Shown: one piece after another, positions 9,238 to 15,956 of the stretch
How positions within the stretch are numbered: position 1 is the stretch's first letter
Layout: the number at the start of each line of letters is the position of its first letter
DNA from: Maricaulis salignorans
GTDB taxonomy: Bacteria > Pseudomonadota > Alphaproteobacteria > Caulobacterales > Maricaulaceae
DNA length: 64,000 bases
Assembly (NCBI RefSeq): GCF_900103475.1
Contig: NZ_FNHG01000004.1
Coordinates: 124,001 to 188,000 of the forward strand
Direction: 5' to 3'
The notes under the pieces: model-generated
Seen by the model: the letters and a program-made list of their open reading frames with translations, nothing else
Told to the model about the DNA's origin: nothing
The model's database searches: none
Translations under genes and position numbers: made by a program

Positions 9238-9497
9238 AGCGCTGTCTCGAAACAGGTGGAGATCGCCGAAGCCGCCGCCAGCGGATCGAGCGGTGCGGCG
9301 CGCAAGTCCGCCTCGGTGATGGTTGAGCCACCACCGCGCAACAACACCGCCAGCACGGTGACCAGATTGCGGGCATCAAGCCGGACGCCGTCCTCGAACA
9401 GCGCCTCGATCTCGGCCAGGGCGCCGAGCGTCAGGCATAGCGTGTGCCTCACCCCTCCGATCTCCAGAATGGTTTCGCCGCGAGCAGGATTGGCCAT
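9234..9497 (-). CDS. GTA tail tube chaperone, GTA_gp10 family (g10-like)
   Basis: An 87-residue member of the GTA gp10 (DUF3356) family, with the typical features L-E-I-G-G-V-R-H-T-L-C-L-T-L-G-A-L followed by a helix with EIEALFEDG. The start ATG overlaps the stop of the tail tube gene as TGATG, and its own end overlaps the next small chaperone gene. The predicted role is assisting assembly of tail tube and tape measure. Confidence 0.88.
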   Translation of the reverse strand: MANPARGETILEIGGVRHTLCLTLGALAEIEALFEDGVRLDARNLVTVLAVLLRGGGSTITEADLRAAPLDPLAAASAISTCFETAL

Positions 9498-9913
9498 CAG
9501 ATCGCTCCAAAGCTCAATTGTCCGGCCGAAGCGAGCGTCATCGACCAGGCCGCCTCGCCATCATGGCGTCCGGAATAATCCAGCGCCGCGACGAGGAAAG
9601 CGCCCTCGATCACGCCGAAATCCGGGATGATCAGCTGCCAGTCCCGCGCCGTCTGGTCGAAGAAGGCCTGGCGCACGGCGCCATCGCTGGCCGCATCGAC
9701 AAACACGCCGGCCCCGGAGACAGAACAGGTCTTCACACCCGCCCCCGCCAGCAATTCGCGCCAGCCCTCCGGACTGTCCGCCGTCGTGACATCGACGCTG
9801 CGGGCATTGAGCGAGATGGTTTTCATGCGCAGACCGGCAGCAGCCGCAAAGCTCTGCGGATCGCCGCCATCGCCGATCTTGAGGAGTATGTCCTTGCCGG
9901 ACTGAATGGTCAT
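9497..9913 (-). CDS. GTA major tail tube protein, TP901-1 family (g9-like)
   Basis: A 138-residue major tail protein of the TP901-1 family. MTIQSGKDILLKIGD at the chosen ATG (9913) is the conserved N-terminus; a longer frame reaches back 10 codons but crosses the terminator region. The block AGLRMKTISLNARSVDVTTA and the C-terminal strand ARDWQLIIPDFGVIEG are typical. It would polymerise into the tail tube. It is the first gene of the distal tail block, lying downstream of the DUF4760 gene and its terminator, so it needs read-through or its own promoter. Confidence 0.93.
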   Translation of the reverse strand: MTIQSGKDILLKIGDGGDPQSFAAAAGLRMKTISLNARSVDVTTADSPEGWRELLAGAGVKTCSVSGAGVFVDAASDGAVRQAFFDQTARDWQLIIPDFGVIEGAFLVAALDYSGRHDGEAAWSMTLASAGQLSFGAI

Positions 9914-9943
9914 GGGGTGGGTCCTTTCCTGAAATCCAGGCAC

Positions 9944-9967
9944 AAAAAAACCGCCCCGGGAGGCGGT
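9944..9967 (-). terminator. Rho-independent terminator after the DUF4760 gene
   Basis: Read on the minus strand, a perfect ACCGCC..GGCGGT-type stem with a short CCCGG loop is followed at once by seven T residues. It lies 32 bp beyond the stop of the DUF4760 gene and about 30 bp before the start of the tail tube gene, so it would limit read-through from the head genes into the tail genes. Confidence 0.85.
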
Positions 9968-9999
9968 GAGAAATGTGAGATCGGTTCAGGCGCAAGTGG

Positions 10000-10641
10000 T
10001 CAGAGCAAGCCCTGCTCCTCCTCCGTCGCCCAGCGCCGCACCAGGGATTCATACTCGATGAAAAGCCGCGGCAGCCGGTCACGCTTGCGCTTGGCGCGGA
10101 TATATTCGGCGAAATCCATCCAGTCGAGAATATAGCTTTTGCGCCACCAGCTCTTGATCATCTGCTCGTCGAGTGCGTGCCGCTTCACGCCGATCGCGGT
10201 TGCCTCGTAGTAATTGAACACCTTCTTGATCACGTCCGCCGGCCGGACCTTGCGGTCGCCGATCTTGAGGGGCTTGGCCGCCTCGACCGTATCGGCATCA
10301 AGCGACCTGTTGTCACTCGAGGCTTTCAGCGCACGCCTGACCCGGCGGAATTCCTCGAACATCTGGATCAGATCCCCGTCACGCGTCTGCACGGCGATGT
10401 GCTGGAAGGAATTGGCCAGTCGCGCAGCCCGGTAGGAGAGACGATAGCCGTAGAGGGCCGCAAAAAATGAAACGATCAGGACTTCGAGCACCATGACATC
10501 ATAGCGCGCATTGCCCAGCTGCCCCCAGTATTTGACGGTCAGGATCGTGCCGGCGAGGCTGAGCATGAGCAGCCAGCCCATCCAGACGAGATGGAAACGG
10601 CGATCATAGATCCGGGTCCAGATATTCCCAGCCAAATGCAA
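10000..10641 (-). CDS. DUF4760-like membrane protein inserted in the GTA cluster
   Basis: 213 residues. Two membrane segments at the N-terminus (about residues 18-36 and 48-66: MGWLLMLSLAGTILTV and VLEVLIVSFFAALYGY), then a basic helical cytoplasmic part with repeated Trp/Tyr/Arg residues (KSWWRKSYILDWMDFAEYI). This resembles DUF4760-type proteins. No start ATG is present; TTG codons at 10641 or 10635 serve, and GGGGAG lies six bases before the second. It is not a standard GTA gene. It sits between the g8-like and g9-like genes and has its own terminator, suggesting a cargo gene. Function unknown. Confidence 0.65.
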   Translation of the reverse strand: MHLAGNIWTRIYDRRFHLVWMGWLLMLSLAGTILTVKYWGQLGNARYDVMVLEVLIVSFFAALYGYRLSYRAARLANSFQHIAVQTRDGDLIQMFEEFRRVRRALKASSDNRSLDADTVEAAKPLKIGDRKVRPADVIKKVFNYYEATAIGVKRHALDEQMIKSWWRKSYILDWMDFAEYIRAKRKRDRLPRLFIEYESLVRRWATEEEQGLL

Positions 10642-10692
10642 CTCCCCACGGCAACATCACAACCTTAGACTGGGAAAAGGGCGGACGGCAAC

Positions 10693-10718
10693 AAAAAAGG
10701 GCCCCGAAACGGGGCCCC
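10693..10718 (-). terminator. Rho-independent terminator
   Basis: On the minus strand a GGGCCCCG-AAA-type hairpin (8-bp GC stem, three-base loop) is followed by TTTTTT. It closes the small transcription unit that contains the 19-codon ORF at 10756-10815 and would also stop transcripts coming from the GTA head genes. Confidence 0.88.
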
Positions 10719-10755
10719 GATAAACGCGGTGGCAAAGGCAGACAGATGAGGCAGC

Positions 10756-10815
10756 CTAACGGCTCGTGCCTTCAATCCGGCTCGTGCCCTCGATATTCGT
10801 TTGGCAAAATTTCAT
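10756..10815 (-). CDS. Possible 19-residue peptide with tandem repeat
   Basis: A mini-ORF reading MKFCQTNIEGTSRIEGTSR. It is preceded eight bases upstream by a strong GGAGG, and its stop is about 40 bp before a strong terminator. The last 12 residues are a perfect tandem IEGTSR duplication while the DNA of the two copies differs at two third-codon positions (ATC/ATT and GAG/GAA), hinting at selection on the peptide. The Shine-Dalgarno is half of a small hairpin (CTCCG TTGAAT CGGAG) that could gate translation. It could instead be a small RNA. No family recognised. Confidence 0.4.
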   Translation of the reverse strand: MKFCQTNIEGTSRIEGTSR

Positions 10816-10820
10816 CTCAT

Positions 10821-11119
10821 CCCCCTCCGATTCAACGGAGCTAACAAAATCACTGGTTGGGCATTATGGCAAGAACACTCGCCATACCGACGAAAGCTCC
10901 TAGCCCAGTTTCACCCAGACGTCCATACGCCAGATTGGTTGAGAAGCCGTTATCAGACAGGTCTCAGCCCGCAGCGCTGTTACAAGGTAACATAGGCAGG
11001 ATTCACGTCAATTGTAAGGTCGCCGCGCCTGTTCCTTGCGTTAAATTCACGTCATCTTGGAACGCCCCGGAGCCCCCAGCCTCAACGCCCTCCCCGCTCC
11101 AACGCACGACGCTTGGCCC
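10821..11119. other. AT-richer intergenic stretch within the GTA cluster
   Basis: About 300 bp between the g8-like gene and the 19-codon ORF with no convincing gene. It is visibly less GC-rich than its surroundings. It holds a direct repeat ATTCACGTCA at about 11000-11009 and 11046-11055 and a weak minus-strand promoter candidate (TTGCCA, 17-bp gap, TTTTGT, around 10845-10875) for the mini-gene. A 64-codon plus-strand open frame beginning with TTG at 10801 has no ribosome-binding site and is not called. Confidence 0.5.
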
Positions 11120-11527
11120 CTACCCCACCCGCCCCATCACCGCCCGGAGCCGAATAAGCCCGCGCTTCACCCGCCGGTCCCGCGTCGCGAAGACATCGCT
11201 ATAGGCCGGCGCCAGCAGAACCAGCGTCCACGGTTCGGGCAATACCGGGTCGAGCCCGCGCAGGGCTTCGCGCAGCTGGCCGGTGATGGCGTGGGGATCG
11301 CCGTCGCGGCACCAGATTTCCAGCGTCAGCCGGTGTTCGATCAGCGTCACATCATCGGCATCGCGCGCCAGGGTTTCACTGCGGCCCCAGCTGGCATGCG
11401 GGTAAGCGGCGCTGCGCGAACGTTCAGAAAATAGCCGCACCGGATCGCCGAGCACGGCCTGCACGGCGGCGTCGGCGAGCATCGCTGCGGTCAGCGCCGC
11501 GATCAGATCGGCCTCGGGCGCGCTCAT
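11120..11527 (-). CDS. GTA tail terminator, DUF3168 (g8-like)
   Basis: A 135-residue DUF3168 protein. Features: an alpha-helical start (SAPEADLIAALTAAMLADAA), VQAVLGDPVRLF, then a strand with HASWGRSETLARD and the family's LTLEIWCRDGDPHAITGQLR. The start ATG shares ATGA with the stop of the head-tail connector gene. The role by homology is to complete the tail and join it to the head. It directly follows g6, so there is no room for g7. Confidence 0.9.
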   Translation of the reverse strand: MSAPEADLIAALTAAMLADAAVQAVLGDPVRLFSERSRSAAYPHASWGRSETLARDADDVTLIEHRLTLEIWCRDGDPHAITGQLREALRGLDPVLPEPWTLVLLAPAYSDVFATRDRRVKRGLIRLRAVMGRVG

Positions 11528-12102
11528 AGCGAGATCCTCCACCATGGGCTGAGCAGCGCCTTGACCGAGGCCGGCATGCCGGCATCGAGCCCGCCCTCAT
11601 ACATCGCCTCGACCAGCTGGCCGATGGCTTCGACCACGGGTGCGGGCACGTCGTCGGGATCGTCGCCATAGCCACAGGTGAAACGGATCTCGATGCCGGC
11701 AATGTTGCGGCCCGGCTCGGGAAAATGACCGTTGGGACGCAGCGCCAGACGGCCCGGCTCGGAAGCCGTGTCGATGAAGAAATCCGCCGGATCATGGCTC
11801 ATCGGCGTGTCATCGGCGTCATAGGTGGTGATGGCGTCGATGGAAATCAGTGGCGGTTTGGGCAGTTTGAACTGGGTGCCGAAGGCGCACAGACGCCCAT
11901 CGCCATCCCAGGCATCGCGCCGCTCCAGCCAGGTCTGGGAGAGACAGGCACGGCCCGTATCCCCCTCGACACGCTGGCGCGCGCTTCGTATCAGATGCGT
12001 CAGACGCGCATCCTGGCTGGTGTCGGCGATACGCAGACGCGCCCTGGCCTGCTCAAGCGAGAGCGGCTCGGCCGCCGGCGGCGTGACGAGGGAGAGAGAC
12101 AT
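11524..12102 (-). CDS. GTA head-tail connector protein (g6-like, phiE125 gp8 family)
   Basis: A 192-residue head-tail connector. MSLSLVTPPAAEPLSLEQAR followed by LRIADTSQDARLTHLIRSAR is typical of the phiE125 gp8/gp6-like connector family, and FTCGYGDDPDDVPAPVVEAI near the C-terminus is its second hallmark. The start ATG (12102) is the reverse of a CATG whose other strand starts the divergent gene at 12101. In RcGTA this protein binds beneath the portal; the usual g7 adaptor that should follow is absent. Confidence 0.9.
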   Translation of the reverse strand: MSLSLVTPPAAEPLSLEQARARLRIADTSQDARLTHLIRSARQRVEGDTGRACLSQTWLERRDAWDGDGRLCAFGTQFKLPKPPLISIDAITTYDADDTPMSHDPADFFIDTASEPGRLALRPNGHFPEPGRNIAGIEIRFTCGYGDDPDDVPAPVVEAIGQLVEAMYEGGLDAGMPASVKALLSPWWRISL

Positions 12103-12301
12103 GACGGACTCCGGTTCAAGCGAAAATGATCGTGGACGCTTCACGCGCCAGGTGCGGCTCTATGGCGGCGCCGCGGCGGCCTGTGCGGCGCTGGGAAGCG
12201 TGCAGATGACCTTCGGCTTTCCCGGCTGGAGCTTTTCATTTGTGCTGGCGCTGATCTTCACGGTCAGCACCTTCATCGCCTGGGTGAGAAGCCGCGCATG
12301 A
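12101..12301 (+). CDS. Small membrane protein embedded opposite to the GTA operon
   Basis: 66 residues, beginning MTDSGSSENDRGRFTRQVRL, then two hydrophobic segments (about residues 21-37 and 42-61). A GAGGGAGAGAGAC purine run supplies the ribosome-binding site. The start codon forms CATG with the oppositely oriented g6-like start, and the stop overlaps the next gene as GCATGA. It is the first of a two-gene plus-strand unit inserted between the g5-like and g6-like genes. No family recognised; membrane role unknown. Confidence 0.65.
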   Translation: MTDSGSSENDRGRFTRQVRLYGGAAAACAALGSVQMTFGFPGWSFSFVLALIFTVSTFIAWVRSRA

Positions 12302-12654
12302 CAACGCCCGGCCCCGGCCGCCTCAATGCGTTACAGGCCTGGGTCGTGGCCTTTGCCCTGTGCGGACTGCCGGCCATCGCGCTGGCCTGGGGTCTGGTAT
12401 TCTCCGGTTTCACGGCCGCCGGCCTGATCGATCCGCCGATGATGGAAGCGAAATCCGTCGTGCTGGTCTGGCTGATCCCGGGCCTGGTCGGCACGGCCAT
12501 CTGGATGCGGCCGGTGGAGAATTATATCCGCCGGGTTTTCTTCGACCTGCCCAGCGTCGAGACGACCTACGGCACCGCCCACGGCGATGCCGTGAGCGAT
12601 GCCGCGGAGGCAGCGCTGATCGAGGCTGTGCAGCGGGAGATGGGGCGCCCCTAG
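12298..12654 (+). CDS. Membrane protein of unknown function, second gene of the embedded pair
   Basis: 118 residues with two membrane segments (about residues 13-38, AWVVAFALCGLPAIALAW.., and 55-70, LVWLIPGLVGTAIWM), then a short cytoplasmic helix. It overlaps the preceding small membrane gene by four bases, so the two are co-translated. Its TAG stop and the TAG of the capsid gene overlap in the same CTAG. It lies where GTA clusters usually have no gene. No family recognised. It could be a membrane-active cargo gene; this is speculation. Confidence 0.65.
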   Translation: MTTPGPGRLNALQAWVVAFALCGLPAIALAWGLVFSGFTAAGLIDPPMMEAKSVVLVWLIPGLVGTAIWMRPVENYIRRVFFDLPSVETTYGTAHGDAVSDAAEAALIEAVQREMGRP

Positions 12655-13868
12655 CTCACCCCGAACTTCAACAGCTTGATCGCCGCGAAATCCTGCACCC
12701 CGCCGCCGACACGCTTGGTGGTGTAGAAGAGCACATAGGGCTTGGCCGAATAGGGGTCGCGCAGGACTTCGACGCCCTGGCGGTCGAGCACGAGATAGCC
12801 CTTGGCGAAATCACCGAAGGCAATCGAGAAGCTGTCGGAACCAATGTCCGGCATGTCCTCGGCCTCGGTGACCGGATAGCCGAGCAGGGTCGAGCTGCCG
12901 CCCTCGGACAGCGAGGGCTGCCAGAGATAATTGCCGTCGGCATCCTTGAAGCGGCGCACGGCGGAGACGGTGCGCCGGTTCATCACGAAACGGCCCGCGG
13001 CGCGATAGCCGGTCTTGGGAGCATAGATCAGATCGATCAACGCATCGGCCGGATCGCCGGCATCAAAAGCGCCATCCGTCCCGGTCGGCACATAGCCGAT
13101 CTCGCCCCAGCTTTCCGTGCCATCAAGCGCCTTGGTATAGCTCAAAAAGCCCTTGGGCTTGTCACTGCCGTCACCGGAGACGAAGGCCGCGCTCTCCTGC
13201 ACCGCGAAGACATCGCGCACTTCCTCGGCCAGCCATTGATCGACATCGACCATGGCATCATCGAGCAATTGCTGCGTCGCCGCCGGCATGGCGTAGAGCT
13301 CGGTGCAGGGGAAATCGAGCAGGTCCAGGCTCGGCGCCCCGGTTTCGGGCCGCGCCGCCGTCTCCGTCACCCAGCCCGAAGCGGCCCCGCCGCGCGAGAC
13401 CGGTTTGCGAAAGACAGGAGCAGACGTCTGGCGCACCGAGGCGATAGCGCGGATGGGCGAGGCCTCGATCAGCAGCCGGTCAATGCGCGCCTCGGTCTCG
13501 GCCGGCACGACATACCCGCCGTCGCTATTGGAACCGGCGCTGAGCGACTTGGCCTCCGCCAGCCCGGCCAGATCGCCGCGCCGCATATAGCGCGACCAGG
13601 CCGCGCTCTCCGCCGAACCATTTGTCCCCGACAGGCCGGGACGCGCCTCGCCGAGCAGGAGCCGGTCGAGGGCGGATTTCTGGTCGGTCAGCGCGGCATC
13701 AATGCGCGCGACTTTCTCGTCGAGCAGGATATCGGCCGACGCCTTGGCCTCGATCTCGCCGAGGCGCTGGTCATTGGCCTGTTTGAAGGCCTCGAAAGCG
13801 GCCAGCACTTCGCCGAGCGCGGCCCGGGTTTCGCCGGTAACCGGGCTCATCTTGGTTTCCTTGGTCAT
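12651..13868 (-). CDS. GTA major capsid protein, HK97 family (g5-like)
   Basis: 405 residues. The first 110 residues are helical and charged (RAALGEVLAAFEAFKQANDQ) and correspond to the scaffolding-like delta region removed by the protease. The HK97 fold follows: LSAGSNSDGGYVVPAETEAR, then FRKPVSRGGAASGWVTE, the P-domain region ELYAMPAATQQLLDDAMVDV and the E-loop/A-domain, ending in YVLFYTTKRVGGGV. It is 15 bp downstream of the prohead protease gene. Length is as in RcGTA g5. Intact. Confidence 0.96.
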   Translation of the reverse strand: MTKETKMSPVTGETRAALGEVLAAFEAFKQANDQRLGEIEAKASADILLDEKVARIDAALTDQKSALDRLLLGEARPGLSGTNGSAESAAWSRYMRRGDLAGLAEAKSLSAGSNSDGGYVVPAETEARIDRLLIEASPIRAIASVRQTSAPVFRKPVSRGGAASGWVTETAARPETGAPSLDLLDFPCTELYAMPAATQQLLDDAMVDVDQWLAEEVRDVFAVQESAAFVSGDGSDKPKGFLSYTKALDGTESWGEIGYVPTGTDGAFDAGDPADALIDLIYAPKTGYRAAGRFVMNRRTVSAVRRFKDADGNYLWQPSLSEGGSSTLLGYPVTEAEDMPDIGSDSFSIAFGDFAKGYLVLDRQGVEVLRDPYSAKPYVLFYTTKRVGGGVQDFAAIKLLKFGVS

Positions 13869-13883
13869 GATGATCCTTGTGTC

Positions 13884-14312
13884 TCAGGCCGCGATGGCCG
13901 GTTGGGGAAGGAGCCGCAGACGGGCCTGCGGCAGCATCGGGAAGGTCACGATCGAGACCTCCCACAGATCCAGTTCAATCAGCTCGCGCCCGCGCGGGGC
14001 ACGGCCGGAAAAACGTTTGGTCCGAAAGCCGATCGAGAGCCCGTCAATCGCCCCGGACCGGACCAGCGACAGGGCGGTACGCCCGCGCGGCCCTTCGGCC
14101 AGGATCTCGCCGCGGACATAGAGCCCGCGCCGGTCCTCGCGCAGCTCACGCCAGACCCCGATGGGTTCGGACGCTTCGTGCTGGAACAGCATCGGTACAT
14201 TTCGTCTGTCACGCAGGCTCGCCGCGAACGCGCCGTGGCGCACGACATCGCCGGCCAGGTCAGCGAGATCAAACACGCTGGCATGACCCTCGATCAGCAG
14301 GGTTTGGGGCAT
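13884..14312 (-). CDS. GTA prohead protease (g4-like, HK97/S78 family)
   Basis: A 142-residue capsid maturation protease. The catalytic histidine lies in MLFQHEASEPIGVW and the serine in DGLSIGFRTKR, both in the normal spacing for the HK97 prohead protease family. The C-terminus (ELIELDLWEVSIVTFPMLPQ) matches the family's last strand and helix. The start MPQTLLIEGHASVF is chosen because the frame further upstream is repeat DNA. It immediately precedes the capsid gene. Confidence 0.93.
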   Translation of the reverse strand: MPQTLLIEGHASVFDLADLAGDVVRHGAFAASLRDRRNVPMLFQHEASEPIGVWRELREDRRGLYVRGEILAEGPRGRTALSLVRSGAIDGLSIGFRTKRFSGRAPRGRELIELDLWEVSIVTFPMLPQARLRLLPQPAIAA

Positions 14313-14339
14313 GGTGGGCCTCGTTGAATTTGAAAACTT

Positions 14340-14545
14340 CAAAACAAGCCCGCCTTCTCCCACGGGGAGAAGGCGGGGCTGTGCTCTATGAACTTCACCA
14401 TCTCCGCCCCCTTCGGGGGCACCTCGTCCATCAAGGAAGAGGAGGGTGTGTGAATGGGCACAGGGTGAAAATTGCAAACGCCCTCCCTCCCCTTGATGGG
14501 GAGGGTCCGGCGAAGCCGGGGGTGAGGTGGCAGCGCCAACGCCCG
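14340..14545. repeat. Cluster of palindromic repeats (family R2)
   Basis: A 200-bp gap between the prohead protease and the g3.5-like gene filled by REP-like palindromes. The first is GCCTTCTCCCACGGGGAGAAGGC; the second joins CCCTCCCCTTGATGGGGAGGG to TCCGGCGAAGCCGGGGGT. A related unit (CTTCTCCCCATGGGAGAAGG with TCCAGCCTTCGGCCA) is at 17855-17906. Similar units are scattered in many alphaproteobacterial genomes. There is no gene here, and they may form processing or attenuation hairpins in the GTA transcript. Confidence 0.75.
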
Positions 14546-14565
14546 TTGGTATTGCCTGACGCCCC

Positions 14566-14805
14566 CTACTCCTCCATCCGCCGTTCGATCCGCACCAGGC
14601 TCTCGCGGGCGAGGCGAACCTCGGCCTCCAGCCCGGCCATACGTTCGGCCAGCGCGCTCTGGCGGGCATTATCGCGTTCGAGCTGGTCGAGCCGCTCACC
14701 AACCCGGCCGAACCAGACCAGGGCGCCGGAAGTTTGCAGCACCAGGGCGAGCACGACGCCGAGCGTCACCTGGCGCTGGAGATGCCAGTCGCGGCTATCC
14801 GTCAT
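14566..14805 (-). CDS. Small GTA protein (g3.5-like) with membrane segment and coiled coil
   Basis: 79 residues: a short basic N-terminus, a single membrane segment (about residues 14-33, VTLGVVLALVLQTSGALVWF) and a heptad-like coiled coil (RLDQLERDNARQSALAERMA continuing to the end). The small gene between portal and protease in RcGTA has the same size and place. The start overlaps the portal stop as ATGA. Function unknown; the coiled coil suggests self-association at the membrane. Confidence 0.75.
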   Translation of the reverse strand: MTDSRDWHLQRQVTLGVVLALVLQTSGALVWFGRVGERLDQLERDNARQSALAERMAGLEAEVRLARESLVRIERRMEE

Positions 14806-15854
14806 TGGTCCAGCTCCTTGAGGCCAGGCACGCCGCTCTCATCGGCTTCGATCACCAGATCGGGCCCGAACCAGGGCCGCAGCCAGACGGCGAGCGCGCG
14901 GGCCATTTTGCGCGTCAGCGGCGAGACGGTCTGACGCCAGAAGGCGAGGTTCGCCTCGCGGTAATTGGCATAGGTATTGTCGCCGGGCAGGCCGAGCAGA
15001 AGCGGCGGCACGCCAAAGGCGAGCGCGATCTCGCGCGCCGCCTCGCGCCGCGCCTGGGTGAAATCCATATCCGCGGGCGATAATGCCATTGGTTTCCAGT
15101 CGAGCCCGCCCTCGAGCAACATCGGCCGGCCGGCATTGGCGGGACCGCCATGATCCTCGGCGAGCTGGTGTTTGATGCGGTTGAACTGATCCTCGCTCAT
15201 GCGGCCATCGCCGCCATTGAAGACCAGCGCCCCGGACGGCCGCGCCGCATTGTCGAGCAAAGCCTTGGCCCATTCGCCGCCGGCATTGTGCAAATCGAGG
15301 GCGCGAGCCGCCGCCTGGATCGGCGAGAGGCCGTAATAATCATCGCCGGGATGGAACAGCTTGATGTGGAAAACCGGCGCCCGGCCGCTCACCGGGTCTC
15401 GCTCGAAACGGCGTTTGCGGCCATCGACCGAATATTCCCATCCCTGCGGCCAGCCTCGCGGTCCGGGCAATACACGCAGGCGATCCGGGCGCAGCACAAA
15501 GAGTTCGCGCGGCTCCCCCTCCAGGCTGGCGAGCTCGAGATAGGCATTTCCGGCCAATTGTAGAAAACCGTAGAAACTTTCCCACAGCTCGGGGCCGGAC
15601 TGGTCGGGATTGGGCTGGTCGATCAATCTCTGCGCCGCCGCATTGGAGGCTTTGAGCGGCACCGCAGCCGCGGCCTCGGCGATCAGACGCACACAGCGAT
15701 GGGTGATGGCATTGCGCTCATAGCCCTCGCGCATCAGGGCCGGAATATCGCGCGGCGACCAGGCGGCGCGCGCCGCAAACTGCAGGGCAATCAACCCCGG
15801 CGGCACGGACGCCTTCTCCTCCCGGCCAATCAGCCGGCTGAACCAGTTGGGCAT
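14802..15854 (-). CDS. GTA portal protein (g3-like, HK97 family)
   Basis: A 350-residue phage portal protein. MPNWFSRLIGREEKA is the typical start, with AAGGA seven bases before the ATG. YGLSPIQAAARALDLHN and NYREANLAFWRQTVSPLTRK are signature portal motifs, and IALAFGVPPLLLGLPGDNTY is the canonical family block. It would form the dodecameric DNA channel of the GTA head. Shorter than many phage portals but as expected for GTAs. Intact. Confidence 0.95.
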   Translation of the reverse strand: MPNWFSRLIGREEKASVPPGLIALQFAARAAWSPRDIPALMREGYERNAITHRCVRLIAEAAAAVPLKASNAAAQRLIDQPNPDQSGPELWESFYGFLQLAGNAYLELASLEGEPRELFVLRPDRLRVLPGPRGWPQGWEYSVDGRKRRFERDPVSGRAPVFHIKLFHPGDDYYGLSPIQAAARALDLHNAGGEWAKALLDNAARPSGALVFNGGDGRMSEDQFNRIKHQLAEDHGGPANAGRPMLLEGGLDWKPMALSPADMDFTQARREAAREIALAFGVPPLLLGLPGDNTYANYREANLAFWRQTVSPLTRKMARALAVWLRPWFGPDLVIEADESGVPGLKELDQ

Positions 15855-15894
15855 GGTGGGATCCTTTTCGGATGGATTGAATTTCATTCAATGG

Positions 15895-15937
15895 AACGCC
15901 CACTGCCCGCGGCCTTGATCCGGGGGCAGTGGGCGTT
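15895..15937. repeat. Perfect 14-bp inverted repeat between terminase and portal genes
   Basis: AACGCCCACTGCCC (15895-15908) and its exact reverse complement (15924-15937) with a 15-base loop. There is no T-tract on the minus strand, so it is more likely an mRNA hairpin than a terminator. A second small palindrome, ATTGAAT TTC ATTCAAT, follows at 15877-15893. Both sit in the 100-bp leader of the portal gene. Confidence 0.7.
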
Positions 15938-15956
15938 GGTGTTTGTCTGGGAGCCC

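Noticed and set aside
10801-10995. 64-codon plus-strand frame starting with TTG
   Set aside because: No ribosome-binding site and opposite to the surrounding transcription; the complementary strand has a better-supported mini-gene.
12360-14327. 655-codon plus-strand open frame antisense to the capsid and protease genes
   Set aside because: It follows the third-codon GC bias of the opposite strand and crosses two clear GTA genes and a repeat. Shadow frame.
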